Assembly (NCBI RefSeq): GCF_018687895.1
Contig: NZ_CP061307.1
Coordinates: forward strand, 434,001-498,000
Direction of reading: 5' to 3'
DNA length: 64,000 nucleotides
Source: Polynucleobacter sp. JS-JIR-II-50
GTDB taxonomy: Bacteria > Pseudomonadota > Gammaproteobacteria > Burkholderiales > Burkholderiaceae
Shown piece after piece: positions 33,327 through 43,573 of this stretch. Position numbers and translations under genes: made by a program. The first letter of the stretch is position 1. Each line of letters starts with the position of its first letter. The notes under the pieces are model-generated. The model saw only the letters and a list, made by a program, of their open reading frames with translations. It ran no database searches and had not been told where the DNA came from.

Positions 33327-34526
33327 TTACGCCAATACGCGGGCAATTGCTTTAGCCACTTTATCAATGTTTTTGGTATTGAGGGCTGCAACACAAATGC
33401 GTCCAGTCGAGAGAGCATAAATGCCATCCTCTTTCTGTAAGCGATCAACTTGCTCAGCCGTTAAGCCTGAGTAAGAAAACATGCCACGCTGCTTCTCGAT
33501 AAAAGCAAAATCTTGCTTTACTCCAGCGGCAGCGAGTTTTTCAACCAAGCCATGACGCATTGCTTTAATACGGTCACGCATTTCTGCCAGCTCATCTTCC
33601 CAGAGCTTACGTAATTCTGGTGAATTCAAAACGGCAGCAGCAATAGCAGCGCCGTGAGTCGGAGGATTGGAATAGTTTGTGCGAATGACGCGCTTCAATT
33701 GTGAAAGTACGCGAGTAGATTCATCTTTGCTTTGGGTCACGATGGATAATGCACCAACACGCTCACCATAGAGGGAGAATGATTTAGAGAAAGAGCTTGA
33801 TACAAAGAAAGACATGCCCGAGTCAGCAAAGAGACGAACTGCAATACCGTCTTTCTCAATCCCATCAGCAAAGCCTTGGTAGGCCATATCCAAGAAGGGG
33901 ATGAGGCCTTTGTTCTTGCAGATGTCAATCACTTGGCGCCATTGCGCTTCAGTAATATCTGCACCGGTTGGGTTGTGGCAACAAGCGTGCAACAACACGG
34001 TAGTGTTCTTTGGGAAAGACTCTAAAGACTTCACCATGCCGTCAAAATCTACGCCACGAGTTTTGCCGTCGAAATAGGTGTACTCAACGACATCAAAGCC
34101 AGCAGATTCAAAAATGCCGCGATGGTTTTCCCAGGTTGGGTTACTAATCGCGCATGGTGCATTGAGGTTCAAGCGCTTGATGAAATCTGCGCCAACGCGC
34201 AATGCACCGGTACCACCGAGACACTCAGCAGTTACAACGCGACCATCTTTAATGAGCGCAGAGTCAGCACCAAACAATAAATTTTGCACTGCACTGTTGT
34301 AGGGGTTTGGACCTTCAATTGGAATGTAGCTACGTGGTGAGTGCTTTGCAACAATCGCTTCCTCAGCTTTAATCACGGCCTTAAGAAGTGGCACTTTGCC
34401 TTCGTCTGTGTAATACACGCCAACACCTAAATTCACTTTGTCAGCGCGCTGGTCTGCAACGTAGGCTTCTGTGAGGCCAAAAATAGGATCTTTAGGGGCT
34501 AGCTGGACTGAGGCAAACAGGGTCAT
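33327..34526 (-). CDS. Aspartate/aromatic amino acid aminotransferase (class I)
   Basis: A 399-residue class I aminotransferase of the AspC/TyrB group. MTLFASVQLAPKDPIFGLTEAYVADQRADKVNLGVGVYY is the usual N-terminus; LHACCHNPTGADITEAQW, the PLP lysine in VSSSFSKSFSLYGERVGAL and SNPPTHGAAI follow. It transfers amino groups between glutamate and aspartate or aromatic amino acids. Choice between aspC and tyrB cannot be made from sequence alone. It is followed 31 bases later by phaZ on the same strand, and diverges from uvrB with a 169-base gap. Confidence 0.93.
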   Translation of the reverse strand: MTLFASVQLAPKDPIFGLTEAYVADQRADKVNLGVGVYYTDEGKVPLLKAVIKAEEAIVAKHSPRSYIPIEGPNPYNSAVQNLLFGADSALIKDGRVVTAECLGGTGALRVGADFIKRLNLNAPCAISNPTWENHRGIFESAGFDVVEYTYFDGKTRGVDFDGMVKSLESFPKNTTVLLHACCHNPTGADITEAQWRQVIDICKNKGLIPFLDMAYQGFADGIEKDGIAVRLFADSGMSFFVSSSFSKSFSLYGERVGALSIVTQSKDESTRVLSQLKRVIRTNYSNPPTHGAAIAAAVLNSPELRKLWEDELAEMRDRIKAMRHGLVEKLAAAGVKQDFAFIEKQRGMFSYSGLTAEQVDRLQKEDGIYALSTGRICVAALNTKNIDKVAKAIARVLA

Positions 34527-34695
34527 TTGAGGTCGAAAGTGGTAGTTAGGGGGTAATTAAGGGTGGTTTTGTTTGTCGCTGCCGTTAAATTCAGTTTAAT
34601 TGTCGGTTTTTGAAGTCAGAATCAACTATTTCCTAAGAAAAACGGCAAAATCATTGTTTGTACAAAATTCGCTGTGAAGAACTCTCACAGGTGAA

Positions 34696-36849
34696 ATGAT
34701 AGCCGAGATGCCCCCTAAGTTGCCCAAAACTGGTCCAAAAGCCGAAGTAAAAGAATTGCAAAAAACCCCTGCGGCAGATCCCTTGGGTGAGGCGGGCCAC
34801 GACCTGGATCCGGCCAAGTTTGTATCCTTCCCGGACTCCCCTTATCAGCTCTATCAGCCATTTCCTCCTGCTGGGGACCAACCCCAGGCCATTGATGCCC
34901 TGGTTGAGGGTATTCAGGATGGATTGACCTTCCAGACGCTTTTAGGGGTTACTGGCTCTGGAAAGACCTTCACGATGGCTAATGTCATTGCTAGAACAGG
35001 CCGTCCTGCCATCATTTTTGCCCCGAATAAGACCCTAGCTGCCCAGCTTTATAGTGAATTTAGAGAGTTTTTTCCGAGAAACGCTGTTGAGTACTTCGTC
35101 AGCTACTACGATTACTACCAGCCAGAGGCTTATGTACCTCAGCGCGACCTTTTTATCGAAAAAGATTCCTCTATTAACGAGCACATCGAACAGATGCGTT
35201 TGTCGGCAACCAAGAGTTTGTTAGAGCGTCGAGACGTCATTATTGTTGCGACCGTATCTGCAATTTACGGCATTGGTAATCCTGGCGACTATCACAGTAT
35301 GGTGATGACATTACGTCCCGGTGACAAGATGAGTCAGCGTGATATTTTGATGCGCCTCATTGCGATGCAATACGATCGCAACGAAACGGATTTCAAGCGC
35401 GGTGTATTTCGAGTGCGTGGTGACACCATTGATATTTTCCCGGCCGAACATAATGAGTTAGCAGTTCGGGTGGAGTTGTTTGATGATGTCGTGGAGAGTT
35501 TGCAATTCTTCGATCCTCTCACTGGCAAGATTCGTCAAAAGATTCCACGCTTTACTGTGTACCCAAGCTCACATTACGTCACACCTCGTGATACTGTTTT
35601 GAAAGCAATCGAAACCATCAAAACAGAATTGCGTACTCGCTTAGATGAGTTTGTGAAGGATGGAAAACTGGTTGAGGCGCAACGCCTCGAGCAACGAACG
35701 CGATTTGATTTAGAGATGCTGAATGAGTTGGGCTTCTGCAAGGGTATTGAGAACTACTCGCGCCACCTTTCCGGCGCCGCTCCAGGGGATGCCCCACCAA
35801 CACTAGTAGACTATTTGCCTAACGACGCCTTGATGTTCCTAGATGAGAGTCATGTTCTGATTGGTCAGTTGAATGCGATGTATAACGGGGATAAATCTCG
35901 TAAACACACTTTGGTGGAATTTGGCTTCCGTTTGCCTTCAGCAATGGATAACCGCCCACTGAAATTTACTGAGTTTGAAACCAAAATGCGTCAAACCATT
36001 TTCGTTTCTGCAACACCGGCTGATTATGAGAAAACACATCAAGGACAAGTTGTCGAGCAAGTAGCTAGACCAACCGGTTTAGTTGATCCAGAAATTGAAG
36101 TGTTGCCAGCAAGCACCCAGGTCGATGATTTGTTAGATCAAATTCATGCACGCGTCAAAGTGCATGAGCGAGTTCTGGTGACTGTGTTGACTAAACGGAT
36201 GGCGGAGCAATTAACAGACTATCTTTCCGATAACGGTGTGAAGGTACGTTATGTTCACTCTGATATCGATACGGTTGAGCGTGTAGAAATATTGCGTGAC
36301 TTACGTTTGGGTGTCTTCGACGTGTTGGTCGGCATTAATTTATTACGCGAGGGCTTGGATATTCCTGAAGTTTCTCTAGTAGCCATTTTGGATGCCGATA
36401 AAGAAGGCTTTTTACGTTCAGAACGCAGTTTGATTCAAACCATTGGCCGTGCCGCTCGTAACGTTCGGGGCAAAGCCATTTTGTATGCTGATCGCATTAC
36501 CGACTCTATGAAGTGCGCAATGGGCGAGACTGAAAGACGGCGAACCAAGCAAATTGCCTTCAATAAGCTTCATGGAATTGAGCCTAAAGGGGTCAAAAAG
36601 CGCATTAAGGACATTATTGATGGTGTCTATGACGTTAAAGAGAAGCGTCAGGAGATGCAGGTTGAGCAGGAGCGGGCCCACTATGAAGATATGGGCGAGA
36701 AGGACTTGGCGGCTGAAATTAAGCGCCTAGAGAAGCAAATGAACGCTGAGGCCAAAAACTTGGAGTTTGAAAAGGCTGCCAATACTAGGGATAGGCTCAC
36801 TAAGGTTAAAGAAATGGCTTTTGGGGCTAGGTCTAGGGACTCTGTCTAA
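34696..36849 (+). CDS. uvrB: UvrABC system protein B
   Basis: A 717-residue UvrB, the damage-verifying helicase of nucleotide excision repair. Walker A GVTGSGKT is at 84-91, the beta-hairpin region is [38 protein letters not shown] marks the DEAD-like box, [14 protein letters not shown] and QTIGRAARN mark helicase motifs V and VI, and a UVR motif ends the protein. There is a Lys/Pro-rich N-terminal extension of about 45 residues against E. coli UvrB (673). An AGGTGA ribosome site 2-7 bases before ATG 34696 supports this start. That site sits in an inverted repeat CTGTGA-N7-TCACAG (34672-34690). Confidence 0.97.
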   Translation: MIAEMPPKLPKTGPKAEVKELQKTPAADPLGEAGHDLDPAKFVSFPDSPYQLYQPFPPAGDQPQAIDALVEGIQDGLTFQTLLGVTGSGKTFTMANVIARTGRPAIIFAPNKTLAAQLYSEFREFFPRNAVEYFVSYYDYYQPEAYVPQRDLFIEKDSSINEHIEQMRLSATKSLLERRDVIIVATVSAIYGIGNPGDYHSMVMTLRPGDKMSQRDILMRLIAMQYDRNETDFKRGVFRVRGDTIDIFPAEHNELAVRVELFDDVVESLQFFDPLTGKIRQKIPRFTVYPSSHYVTPRDTVLKAIETIKTELRTRLDEFVKDGKLVEAQRLEQRTRFDLEMLNELGFCKGIENYSRHLSGAAPGDAPPTLVDYLPNDALMFLDESHVLIGQLNAMYNGDKSRKHTLVEFGFRLPSAMDNRPLKFTEFETKMRQTIFVSATPADYEKTHQGQVVEQVARPTGLVDPEIEVLPASTQVDDLLDQIHARVKVHERVLVTVLTKRMAEQLTDYLSDNGVKVRYVHSDIDTVERVEILRDLRLGVFDVLVGINLLREGLDIPEVSLVAILDADKEGFLRSERSLIQTIGRAARNVRGKAILYADRITDSMKCAMGETERRRTKQIAFNKLHGIEPKGVKKRIKDIIDGVYDVKEKRQEMQVEQERAHYEDMGEKDLAAEIKRLEKQMNAEAKNLEFEKAANTRDRLTKVKEMAFGARSRDSV

Positions 36850-36925
36850 CAATTGATTGGCTAATTCCTGGCTTGTATTGAGGTTTTTTGGGATAATTCC
36901 CGAGCAATTTGATGGGGAATATGGT

Positions 36926-36950
36926 AAAGTTGAGTGGAATGGTCGGGTAT
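36926..36950 (+). promoter_or_regulatory. IscR type-1 binding site of the isc operon
   Basis: The 25 bases match 21 positions of the enterobacterial type-1 IscR consensus (ATASYYGACTRWWWYAGTCRRSTAT). The right half is GGTCGGGTAT (9 of 10) and the left part AAAGTTGAGTGGAAT (12 of 15). It lies 50 bases before the iscR ATG, where [2Fe-2S]-IscR would repress its own operon. A nearby CGGGTA/TACCCG hairpin overlaps its right end. Confidence 0.75.
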
Positions 36951-37000
36951 TACCCGCCCGACTGTTAGCTGTCCATAACAATCCATTACCAAGGTGACAT

Positions 37001-37570
37001 ATGAGACTTACAACCAAAGGTCGTTTTGCAGTAACCGCAATGATTGATTTAGCCCTGCGTGAAACGCATGGCCCCGTAACTTTGGCCGGAATTAGCCAAA
37101 GACAAAAAATATCCCTTTCTTATCTCGAGCAATTGTTCGGCAAATTACGCCGTTTCAATATCGTGGAGAGTACTCGTGGTCCTGGTGGTGGTTACACCTT
37201 GGCACGTCCGTCCTCTGAGGTGAGTGTGGCTGACATTATTGTTGCCGTCGATGAACCTCTCGATGCAACTCAATGTGGCGGTAAGGGCAACTGTCATACC
37301 GATGAAGAAAATCATGGCCGTTGTATGACGCATGATCTCTGGAGTAATCTCAATTCAAAAATGGTTGAGTACCTGAGTTCGGTGAGCTTAAAAGATTTGG
37401 TTCATCAGCAAGAAGGGCGCGGCATTGTGATTCAAGATATGCGTCAAAAGAAAATTAAAGTTGAAAGTACTAAAGCGGATAAGCCTGCTACAGCACTTGC
37501 AGCTAAAAAAGAAGTAGCGCCTAAAGCGCCATTAGTGAATTCTGTATTCAATTTGGCGCGCCAAAGTTAA
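37001..37570 (+). CDS. iscR: Fe-S cluster assembly transcriptional regulator IscR
   Basis: A 189-residue Rrf2-family regulator that senses [2Fe-2S] status and represses the isc operon. The winged helix is MRLTTKGRFAVTAMIDLAL to GGGYTLARPSSEVSVADII. The cluster ligands are Cys92, Cys98 and Cys108 with His111 following. In E. coli they are Cys92, 98, 104 and His107, so four extra residues separate the last two cysteines here. The Lys/Ala-rich C-terminal tail after about 145 is longer than in E. coli. An AAGGTGA site precedes the ATG, and a type-1 site lies upstream. Confidence 0.95.
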   Translation: MRLTTKGRFAVTAMIDLALRETHGPVTLAGISQRQKISLSYLEQLFGKLRRFNIVESTRGPGGGYTLARPSSEVSVADIIVAVDEPLDATQCGGKGNCHTDEENHGRCMTHDLWSNLNSKMVEYLSSVSLKDLVHQQEGRGIVIQDMRQKKIKVESTKADKPATALAAKKEVAPKAPLVNSVFNLARQS

Positions 37571-37598
37571 TAACGTATTACCTACCGATAAATAAACC

Positions 37599-38858
37599 AT
37601 GAACGCACCACAAGACCTTCCAAAGCAACCGGTTCCAATGTTTAGTCCTAAGCACTTCCCGGTGTATATGGACTATTCAGCTACAACGCCGATTGATCCG
37701 CGCGTGGTTGACAAAATGTTGCCTTATTTGCGCGAGCAGTTTGGAAACGCCGCCTCTCGTAGTCATGCTTATGGTTGGGCTGCAGAAGAAGCGGTTGAGT
37801 GGGCGCGTTCAGAGGTTGCTCAATTAGTACATGCTGATCCAAGAGAGATTGTGTTTACTAGCGGTGCTACTGAAAGTATTAACCTGGCATTAAAAGGCGC
37901 AGCACATTTTTACAAAGATCGCGGTAATCACATCATCACCGTTAAGACCGAGCACAAGGCAACTTTAGATACTTGTCGTGAGCTTGAGCGCGAAGGTTTT
38001 GAAGTGACTTATTTAGATGTTTTGCCTAATGGCCTGATTGATTTTGCACAGCTTGAAGTTGCAATGAAGCCGGGTACGATTTTGGCTTCGGTGATGTATG
38101 TCAATAATGAAATCGGTGTTGTGCAAGATATTCCTGCCATTGGTGAGTTGTGCCGTTCGCGTGGTGTGATTTTTCATGTGGATGCAGCGCAAGCAACTGG
38201 CAAAGTGGATATTGATTTAGAGAAGATCAAAGTGGACTTGATGAGCTTTTCTGCACACAAGACTTATGGTCCTAAAGGTATTGGCGCTTTGTTTGTGCGT
38301 CGTAAGCCACGTATTCGTATTGAGGCACAGATTCATGGCGGTGGCCATGAGCGCGGTATGCGTTCTGGAACTCTTGCAGTTCACCAGATCGTAGGTATGG
38401 GTGAGGCTTTCCGCATTGCTCGTGTTGAGATGATCGAAGAGAATAAGCGTATTCGCGGACTACGTGACCGCCTACTCAATGGCTTGAAAGATATTGAAGA
38501 AGTCTACGTCAACGGCGATATGGATGATCGTGTTCCGCATAACCTCAACATTAGCTTTAATTATGTTGAAGGCGAGTCTATGTTGATGGCGTTGAAAGAC
38601 TTGGCGATTTCTTCTGGTTCAGCATGTACCTCAGCATCGTTAGAGCCTTCTTATGTATTGCGTGCCTTGGGTCGCAACGATGAGTTGGCGCATAGCTCCA
38701 TTCGCTTTACCTTGGGTCGCTTTACGACTGAGGAAGAAGTGGACTTCACCATCAAGTTGGTAAAAGAGAAGATTGCCAAGTTGCGTGAGTTATCTCCGCT
38801 CTGGGAAATGTACAAAGACGGAATCGACATCAGCACGATTCAGTGGGCTGCACACTAA
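37599..38858 (+). CDS. iscS: Cysteine desulfurase IscS
   Basis: A 419-residue class V PLP enzyme that provides sulfur from cysteine for Fe-S clusters and thiolated molecules. The PLP lysine is Lys221 in [12 protein letters not shown]; the persulfide-forming cysteine is Cys343 in [21 protein letters not shown]. Compared with E. coli IscS (404) it has about 15 extra N-terminal residues, [15 protein letters not shown], before the conserved [11 protein letters not shown]. It lies 28 bases after iscR. Confidence 0.97.
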   Translation: MNAPQDLPKQPVPMFSPKHFPVYMDYSATTPIDPRVVDKMLPYLREQFGNAASRSHAYGWAAEEAVEWARSEVAQLVHADPREIVFTSGATESINLALKGAAHFYKDRGNHIITVKTEHKATLDTCRELEREGFEVTYLDVLPNGLIDFAQLEVAMKPGTILASVMYVNNEIGVVQDIPAIGELCRSRGVIFHVDAAQATGKVDIDLEKIKVDLMSFSAHKTYGPKGIGALFVRRKPRIRIEAQIHGGGHERGMRSGTLAVHQIVGMGEAFRIARVEMIEENKRIRGLRDRLLNGLKDIEEVYVNGDMDDRVPHNLNISFNYVEGESMLMALKDLAISSGSACTSASLEPSYVLRALGRNDELAHSSIRFTLGRFTTEEEVDFTIKLVKEKIAKLRELSPLWEMYKDGIDISTIQWAAH

Positions 38859-38896
38859 AAGATATTTAAAGATAAAGAAATTAAAGAGGAAATACC

Positions 38897-39283
38897 ATGG
38901 CATATAGCGAAAAGGTCATCGACCACTACGAAAATCCCCGTAACGTTGGCTCATTTGAGAAGGGCGACGACAGTGTAGGTACTGGTATGGTTGGAGCCCC
39001 AGCCTGCGGTGACGTGATGAAGTTGCAAATTCGCGTGAATGATCAAGGCGTAATCGAAGATGCAAAGTTCAAGACTTATGGTTGCGGTTCAGCTATTGCT
39101 TCATCTTCCCTGGTAACCGAATGGGTTAAGGGTAAGACTTTGGATCAAGCGCTGGAGATTAAGAATTCACTCATCGCTGAAGAGTTGGCTTTGCCCCCTG
39201 TAAAGATTCACTGCTCTATCTTGGCGGAAGATGCTATTAAGGCAGCAGTAGCGGATTACAAAGAAAAACATCCAGCGAAATAA
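38897..39283 (+). CDS. iscU: Fe-S cluster scaffold IscU
   Basis: A 128-residue scaffold on which clusters are assembled. It has the three ligand cysteines in GAPACGDVMKLQ, YGCGSAIASSS and VKIHCSILAEDAI, the cluster-stabilising Asp of CGD, and the LPPVK motif recognised by HscA. Length equals E. coli IscU (128). A GAGG ribosome site precedes the ATG. It is preceded by iscS (38 bases) and followed by iscA (12 bases). Confidence 0.98.
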   Translation: MAYSEKVIDHYENPRNVGSFEKGDDSVGTGMVGAPACGDVMKLQIRVNDQGVIEDAKFKTYGCGSAIASSSLVTEWVKGKTLDQALEIKNSLIAEELALPPVKIHCSILAEDAIKAAVADYKEKHPAK

Positions 39284-39295
39284 GCAGATAAAACT

Positions 39296-39619
39296 ATGGC
39301 AATTACCTTAACCGACAAAGCAGCTGCACACGTAAACCGCAATCTTGAGAAGCGCGGCAAAGGTTGTGGCTTGCGCTTGGGTGTTCGCACAACAGGTTGC
39401 TCTGGCTTGGCATATCAGCTTGAGTATGTAGATGAGCCTGCCGCTGAAGATCAGGTATTTGAGTCCAATGGCATTAAGGTATTCATAGATCCAAAAAGCT
39501 TGGCTTACTTGGACGGTACAGAGTTAGACTTTGTGCGTGAGGGTTTGAACGAGGGATTTAAGTTTCAAAATCCAAACGTAAAAGATGAGTGTGGTTGTGG
39601 CGAATCCTTCCGCGTCTGA
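39296..39619 (+). CDS. iscA: A-type Fe-S carrier IscA
   Basis: A 107-residue A-type carrier that passes clusters or iron to target proteins. The conserved cysteines are in [14 protein letters not shown] and the C-terminal CGCGESF. Length equals E. coli IscA (107). The last 35 bases overlap the hscB reading frame if hscB starts at its first ATG. Confidence 0.97.
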   Translation: MAITLTDKAAAHVNRNLEKRGKGCGLRLGVRTTGCSGLAYQLEYVDEPAAEDQVFESNGIKVFIDPKSLAYLDGTELDFVREGLNEGFKFQNPNVKDECGCGESFRV

Positions 39620-40124
39620 CGATTACTTCCGCTTCTTTGGATTAAATCAGCAATTCAAAATCGATTTGCCTGCTCTAGATCAGGCATACCTCGCGATTCA
39701 GAAGGAGGTGCATCCCGATCGCCATGCGCGTGGTAGCGATGCTGAACAGCGCCTTGCCATGCAGATGGCTACCTTTGCTAACACTGCTGTGCAAACACTG
39801 AAGAATCCTATTCAACGCGGCCTCTATATTTGCCAGCTTCATGGCGTTGATGCCAAGTTAGAAACCAATACCGCCATGCCTGCTGCTTTTCTGATGAAGC
39901 AGATGGAGTGGCGAGAGAGTTTAGATGAGCAAGCGGAAGATTTGACGGCGCTTGAAGCCTTGATGGCTGAAGTAGAGCAATCAAAACAAGAGACGCTTGC
40001 AGAAATCGTCCAAGCCATTGATGGCGCCAAAAACTATGTACGTGCCGCAGAGCTACTTCGCGGCTTGCTCTTCATCAATAAGTTTGCGGTTGAGCTTGAT
40101 GACAGCATTGCAGCCTTAATTTAG
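39585..40124 (+). CDS. hscB: Co-chaperone HscB
   Basis: A 179-residue J-domain co-chaperone that brings IscU to HscA and stimulates its ATPase. It has [38 protein letters not shown] with the HPD motif, then a C-terminal three-helix bundle that binds IscU. ATG 39585 gives a start that overlaps iscA by 35 bases. The GTG at 39597-39599, four codons in, is a possible alternative, since HscB proteins usually begin just before DYF. Confidence 0.95.
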   Translation: MSVVVANPSASDDYFRFFGLNQQFKIDLPALDQAYLAIQKEVHPDRHARGSDAEQRLAMQMATFANTAVQTLKNPIQRGLYICQLHGVDAKLETNTAMPAAFLMKQMEWRESLDEQAEDLTALEALMAEVEQSKQETLAEIVQAIDGAKNYVRAAELLRGLLFINKFAVELDDSIAALI

Positions 40125-40152
40125 TCCTCACTCAAGCTAAACTCTATCTCCT

Positions 40153-42018
40153 ATGGCCTTATTACAAATCTCTGAACCCGGTAAATCGCTGGCGCCCCAT
40201 CAGCGCCGTATTGCCGTGGGTATTGATTTGGGAACCACTAATTCTTTAGTAGCCATTGTGCGTGATGCCTTGCCTAAGGTTCTGCCTGATGCACAAGGGC
40301 GCGAGCTACTTCCTTCCGTTATTCGTTATTTACCTAATGGCAGAACTCAAGCCGGCTTTGAAGCGCTTGAGAGCGCAGTGATTGACCCAAAAAACACTAT
40401 TGTTTCAGTAAAGCGTTTCATGGGTCGGGGCTTGCTGGATGTTGAGAATATTGAAAGCGCCCCATACGACTTTGTTGATCAACCCGGTATGCTTAAACTC
40501 AGAACAGTTGCTGGGGATAAGAGTCCAATTGAAGTCTCCGCAGAAATCTTGGCGCGCTTGCGCCAACTAGCGGAAGACTCTGTATCTGATGAGATTGTTG
40601 GCGCTGTGATCACAGTGCCCGCTTATTTTGATGATGCGCAACGTCAAGCAACCAAAGATGCCGCTAAGTTAGCTGGCATTGAGATACTACGCTTATTGAA
40701 TGAGCCGACTGCTGCTGCGATTGCCTACGGATTGGATAATGCCTCTGAAGGTATTTATGCCGTTTACGATTTAGGTGGTGGCACCTTTGATATTTCCATA
40801 CTACGCATGAGTCGCGGTGTGTTTGAGGTGCTTGCTACTGGCGGTGATTCTGCTTTAGGTGGTGATGATTTTGATCATCGCTTGTATTGCTGGGTCATTG
40901 AGCAAGCCAAGCTTCCTCCTTTATCTATTCACGATCATCGTACGCTCCTGCAAGCCTGTAAGCATGCCAAAGAACTGCTGAGTCACAATCCTCTAGCTCG
41001 TGTGCACGAGACTCTAGCGGATGGTACGGTGGTTAATGTTGGCGTTAGTCAGGCGCAGCTCTTTGAGATAACCCAAAATCTAGTGACTAAGACCTTGATG
41101 GCTTGCAAAAAAGCATTGCGTGATGCCGGTCTTAAAGCTGAAGATGTTAAGGGTGTAGTAATGGTGGGCGGTTCAACCCGTATGCCAAATGTACAGCGCG
41201 CTGTTGGTGAGCTCTTTGGAACCCAGCCATTGAATAATCTGAATCCTGATCAAGTAGTCGCACTGGGTGCGGCGATGCAGGCTGACTTATTAGCCGGTAA
41301 TCAAAGTAAAGATGATGAGTGGCTACTTTTAGATGTTATCCCGCTATCGCTTGGTATTGAAACCATGGGCGGCTTAGTGGAAAAAATCATTCCACGTAAT
41401 ACACCTATACCAGTAGCTAGAGCGCAAGACTTCACAACCTTTAAAGATGGACAGACTGCATTGGCCATTCAGGTAGTGCAGGGTGAGCGCGAACTTGCTC
41501 AAGACTGTCGCTCATTAGGTAAGTTTGAATTACGCGGCATACCAGCAATGGCTGCAGGCGCAGCCCGTATCCGTGTCACCTTCCAGGTGGATGCGGATGG
41601 CTTATTGTCTGTAAGCGCCGTAGAGCAAGGCTCTGGCGTAAAAGCATCAATTGATATCAAGCCCTCTTACGGCCTAACTGATGCAGAGATTACACGCATG
41701 CTGCAAGACGGTTTTGCATCTGCCAAAGAGGATTTGCTTTCGAGGTCATTGCGTGAAGAGCAAGTGAATGCGCAGCGTCTATTAGATGCAGTACAAACCG
41801 CGTTAGCGAGTGATCGCTCTTTACTGAATGCGGAAGAGCAGAAAGCAGTTGATCAAGAGATGGCAACTCTACAAAAAATCTTAAATGAAGAAACTGATAG
41901 CGCCATTGTTCGCAAGGCCGTTGATCATGCCGCTAAAGCTACCGATGACTTTGCACAAAAACGCATGAACGCTAGTATTCAAAAGGCTTTATCTGGCAAG
42001 AATGTTGCTGAAATTTAA
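40153..42018 (+). CDS. hscA: Fe-S assembly Hsp70 chaperone HscA
   Basis: A 621-residue specialised Hsp70 that releases clusters from IscU. The ATPase domain has [14 protein letters not shown] near the N-terminus, [50 protein letters not shown] and [12 protein letters not shown]. The peptide-binding domain begins [14 protein letters not shown]. Length is close to E. coli HscA (616). It is in the standard position between hscB and fdx. Confidence 0.97.
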   Translation: MALLQISEPGKSLAPHQRRIAVGIDLGTTNSLVAIVRDALPKVLPDAQGRELLPSVIRYLPNGRTQAGFEALESAVIDPKNTIVSVKRFMGRGLLDVENIESAPYDFVDQPGMLKLRTVAGDKSPIEVSAEILARLRQLAEDSVSDEIVGAVITVPAYFDDAQRQATKDAAKLAGIEILRLLNEPTAAAIAYGLDNASEGIYAVYDLGGGTFDISILRMSRGVFEVLATGGDSALGGDDFDHRLYCWVIEQAKLPPLSIHDHRTLLQACKHAKELLSHNPLARVHETLADGTVVNVGVSQAQLFEITQNLVTKTLMACKKALRDAGLKAEDVKGVVMVGGSTRMPNVQRAVGELFGTQPLNNLNPDQVVALGAAMQADLLAGNQSKDDEWLLLDVIPLSLGIETMGGLVEKIIPRNTPIPVARAQDFTTFKDGQTALAIQVVQGERELAQDCRSLGKFELRGIPAMAAGAARIRVTFQVDADGLLSVSAVEQGSGVKASIDIKPSYGLTDAEITRMLQDGFASAKEDLLSRSLREEQVNAQRLLDAVQTALASDRSLLNAEEQKAVDQEMATLQKILNEETDSAIVRKAVDHAAKATDDFAQKRMNASIQKALSGKNVAEI

Positions 42019-42057
42019 GTAAACAAAATACAAACCGAATACCCATAGAAAAGAATC

Positions 42058-42396
42058 ATGACTCAAATCGTTGTACTACCGCATAGTGAATACTGTCCTG
42101 AAGGTGCAGTTGTTGAGGTTGCCCCAGGCACTTCGATTTGCGAAGCCCTGTTAGAGAATGACATTCCCATTGAACATGCTTGCGATATGGTGTGCGCTTG
42201 CACTACCTGCCATGTAATCGTTAAAGAGGGGTTTCAAAGCTTGAACCCGCCCGATGAAAATGAAGAGGATATGCTTGATCGTGCGTGGGGTCTAAACCCC
42301 CAGTCCCGTTTATCTTGCCAAGCTATCGTTGCCAAACAGGATTTAGTGATTGAAATTCCTAAATATTCAATCAATCATGCCAAAGAAAACCATTAA
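42058..42396 (+). CDS. fdx: [2Fe-2S] ferredoxin Fdx of the isc operon
   Basis: A 112-residue adrenodoxin-type ferredoxin that supplies electrons for cluster assembly. Ligands are in HACDMVCACTTCHVIV (C-x5-C-x2-C) with the fourth cysteine in SRLSCQAIV. It is the last gene of the isc operon. I do not see iscX behind it: a UUCG-loop terminator follows 120 bases later. Confidence 0.96.
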   Translation: MTQIVVLPHSEYCPEGAVVEVAPGTSICEALLENDIPIEHACDMVCACTTCHVIVKEGFQSLNPPDENEEDMLDRAWGLNPQSRLSCQAIVAKQDLVIEIPKYSINHAKENH

Positions 42397-42515
42397 TGCA
42401 CCAAAATAATGCATTAATGCCTAGAATCATGCATACCTAATACTGAAAAATTTCTGGTGGGACCAATATGAAGTTGTAGTTCATTCTTTAGGTAGTACCT
42501 CCAAAAAAATCTTTT

Positions 42516-42541
42516 AAGCCATCCTTCGGGGTGGCTTTTTC
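42516..42541 (+). terminator. UUCG-tetraloop terminator after fdx
   Basis: AAGCCATCC (42516-42524) pairs with GGGTGGCTT (42529-42537, one G-T pair) around a TTCG loop closed by C-G, followed by TTTTT. It ends the isc transcript. The region 42397-42515 before it holds only TGCATTAATGCA-like symmetric AT-rich sequence and no gene. Confidence 0.93.
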
Positions 42542-42557
42542 TTTGACGGATTTTAAA

Positions 42558-43550
42558 TTATTGCGTAGGAATATTTCTTGCCTTGATTACCTTTTCCCAG
42601 TTTGCAGATTCGACCTGTATTTTGGTATCTACATCCTTGCTCTTCATCATCATTGGTGTCAAGCCGTTGGTATCCATATTGGCAAGTAGAGACGGCGCCT
42701 TAAATGATTTCTCAGTTGCAACATAAATTTTGTCAATGATGGATTGTGGTGTGCCTGCTGGGACTGCTAAGGCATACCAACCAGTATTTTCAAATCCAGG
42801 GATACCCGCTTCAGAAACAGTGGGAACATTAGGGAGCTGCTTCAACCTTTTGCTGCTGGTAACGGCAAGCGCTTTAACTTGGCCTGCTTTTGCAAATCCT
42901 CCAGTTGCTGGAAAATTACCAGCCATAAAATCAATTTGCCCAGCGATTAAATCATTTAATGCAGGGTTCTCGCCTTTATAGGGTACATGCGTCGCATGAA
43001 TTCCTGCAGAGTACAGAAAATTCTCGTTGGCCATATGTATCTGGCTGCCGATACCAGCCGATCCAAAGTTCAACTCTTTTGTTTTGGCTAGAGCGATTAG
43101 TTCGGAAAGTGTATTAACTGGTAGTTTTGGGCTTACTGCAATCACCATTGGAACGGTTGCTATGGCGGTGATGTAAGTTAAGTCCTTTATATAGTTAATA
43201 GAGGACTTTTTGTAGATGAAAGGGTTGACGGTCATCATACTGCCAGAGGCTAGAAGGATGGTATAGCCATCTGCCGGGGATTTAGCAACCATTTCTGCGC
43301 CAATATTGCCGCCAGCACCCCCACGGTTTTCAACAATCACGTTTTGACCAAGATTCTTAGCTAGCTCTTGGGAAAGTATTCTTCCTAAAATATCTGCGCT
43401 TCCACCAGCAGCAAACGGAACAATCATTTTGATGGGCTTATCGGGCCACGTCTGAGCGGCAAGATTGGTAGAGCCAAATATGCCTAGAGTAGCGCAAAGC
43501 GCAAGAATAATTTTATTTTTTTTGGTGAAGACTCTATTTAAAAGTTGCAT
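42558..43550 (-). CDS. Bug/TctC-type tripartite tricarboxylate transporter binding protein
   Basis: A 330-residue periplasmic Bug protein starting at ATG 43550. The in-frame TTG at 43565 lies in the GGAG ribosome site itself and is rejected. A signal peptide ends NLAAQT before WPDKPIKMIVPFAAGGSADILGRILSQEL, the family signature; NRGGAGGNIGAEMVAKSPADGYTILLASG, GSAGIGSQIHMANENF and HVPYKGENPALNDLIAGQIDFM follow. No TctAB is present. It is 23 bases downstream of the CobT-like gene on the same strand and thus part of a cobS-cobT-bug unit at the edge of the sulfonate region; its ligand is unknown. Confidence 0.9.
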   Translation of the reverse strand: MQLLNRVFTKKNKIILALCATLGIFGSTNLAAQTWPDKPIKMIVPFAAGGSADILGRILSQELAKNLGQNVIVENRGGAGGNIGAEMVAKSPADGYTILLASGSMMTVNPFIYKKSSINYIKDLTYITAIATVPMVIAVSPKLPVNTLSELIALAKTKELNFGSAGIGSQIHMANENFLYSAGIHATHVPYKGENPALNDLIAGQIDFMAGNFPATGGFAKAGQVKALAVTSSKRLKQLPNVPTVSEAGIPGFENTGWYALAVPAGTPQSIIDKIYVATEKSFKAPSLLANMDTNGLTPMMMKSKDVDTKIQVESANWEKVIKARNIPTQ

Positions 43551-43573
43551 GATATTTTTCTCCAACTACTGTG

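Noticed and set aside
34527..34695. LexA/SOS box before uvrB
   Set aside because: The best candidate, CTGT to ACAG at 34672-34690, has an 11-base spacer instead of 8 and overlaps the ribosome site; no canonical box was found. CRP-type spacing (TGTGA-N6-TCACA) is also off by one.
43551..43565. Upstream TTG start of the Bug gene at 42558 (likewise TTG 48350, TTG 58038 and TTG 23745 for other secreted proteins)
   Set aside because: Each added segment covers or precedes the ribosome site, or places odd residues before a normal signal peptide; the next ATG gives a standard N-terminus.
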